A stretch of 64,000 nucleotides of DNA from Desulforhabdus sp. TSK (lineage in GTDB: Bacteria > Desulfobacterota > Syntrophobacteria > Syntrophobacterales > Syntrophobacteraceae). The stretch lies in the NCBI RefSeq assembly GCF_022836495.1, contig NZ_BQXM01000005.1:62001-126000 (forward strand). The letters are read 5' to 3'. The position numbers were made by a program, and so were the translations under genes. Below the pieces are notes generated by a model, which made no database searches, was not told the origin of the DNA, and worked only from the letters and a program-made list of their open reading frames with translations. This document shows, piece after piece, positions 63,973 through 64,000 of the stretch. Each line of letters opens with the position of its first letter. Within the stretch, counting starts at the first letter, position 1.

Positions 63973-63979
63973 TGGAATA

Positions 63980-64000
63980 GTGGAACGGATGGATGACCAT
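63980..64000 (+). CDS. Possible start of a downstream gene (partial)
   Basis: Seven bases after the kinase stop, GTG GAA CGG ATG GAT GAC CAT is open to the window edge. Its position suggests the cognate response regulator, but there is too little sequence to tell. Confidence 0.2.

Overview
The window looks like chromosomal DNA of a GC-rich, anaerobic deltaproteobacterium (Desulfobacterota, probably near Syntrophobacter/Desulforhabdus). This is an inference from a clostridial/methanogen-type nif operon with nifI1-nifI2 between nifH and nifD, an rSAM/selenodomain-associated glycosyltransferase fusion, FMN-dependent glutamate synthase and many PAS/two-component proteins. There is no rRNA here to confirm it.

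Layout. (1) 1-3.9 kb: the frameshifted tail of a nucleotidyltransferase-like gene, then a ~3.2 kb integrated element bounded by a 66-bp direct repeat (62/66 identical) that overlaps the 3' half of a tRNA-Arg(ACG). It carries a tyrosine integrase, an antitoxin/RelE toxin pair, a small unknown gene and an IS66 remnant. (2) 4-16.3 kb: housekeeping and regulatory genes: murJ, a CBS-pair protein, recJ, a SAM methyltransferase, a NarL-type two-component pair, an MFS transporter, an aldo/keto reductase, a phasin-like protein and an HTH/Zn-ribbon regulator. (3) 16.4-29.5 kb: a minus-strand cluster with a MurG-like glycosyltransferase, a small FtsX permease, an ABC ATPase, a 1577-aa fusion of a degenerate M28 peptidase to an FtsX permease, two large OPT-like membrane proteins and a fused TIGR04282-TIGR04283 transferase. 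(4) 29.8-39.1 kb: nifH-I1-I2-D-K, a [2Fe-2S] ferredoxin, nifE-N and nifB(-X) behind a sigma-54-type promoter. (5) 39.3-47.1 kb: a DsbA-like thioredoxin and a Cus-type copper/silver efflux set (cusB with a duplicated metal-binding module, cusA, and a convergent TolC-like lipoprotein). (6) 48.2-51.6 kb: FMN glutamate synthase with a long leader, a DUF1573 lipoprotein interrupted by an in-frame TGA that may encode selenocysteine, and a PPP-type phosphatase. (7) 51.6-64 kb: a minus-strand operon of three paralogous PEP-synthase-like proteins, a single-domain response regulator, a TIGR02186 protein, a TauE/SafE transporter and a universal stress protein, with a divergent membrane histidine kinase.

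The most promising under-described items are: the PEP-synthase-like trio, whose members keep the phosphohistidine domain but share an unassigned C-terminal domain instead of the PEP/pyruvate barrel; the candidate DUF1573 selenoprotein with a hairpin starting at the UGA; and the pseudo-peptidase/FtsX export cluster. Intergenic regions also carry a dispersed palindromic repeat family (TGTAGGAGCGGC...) and C/G-tract palindromes.
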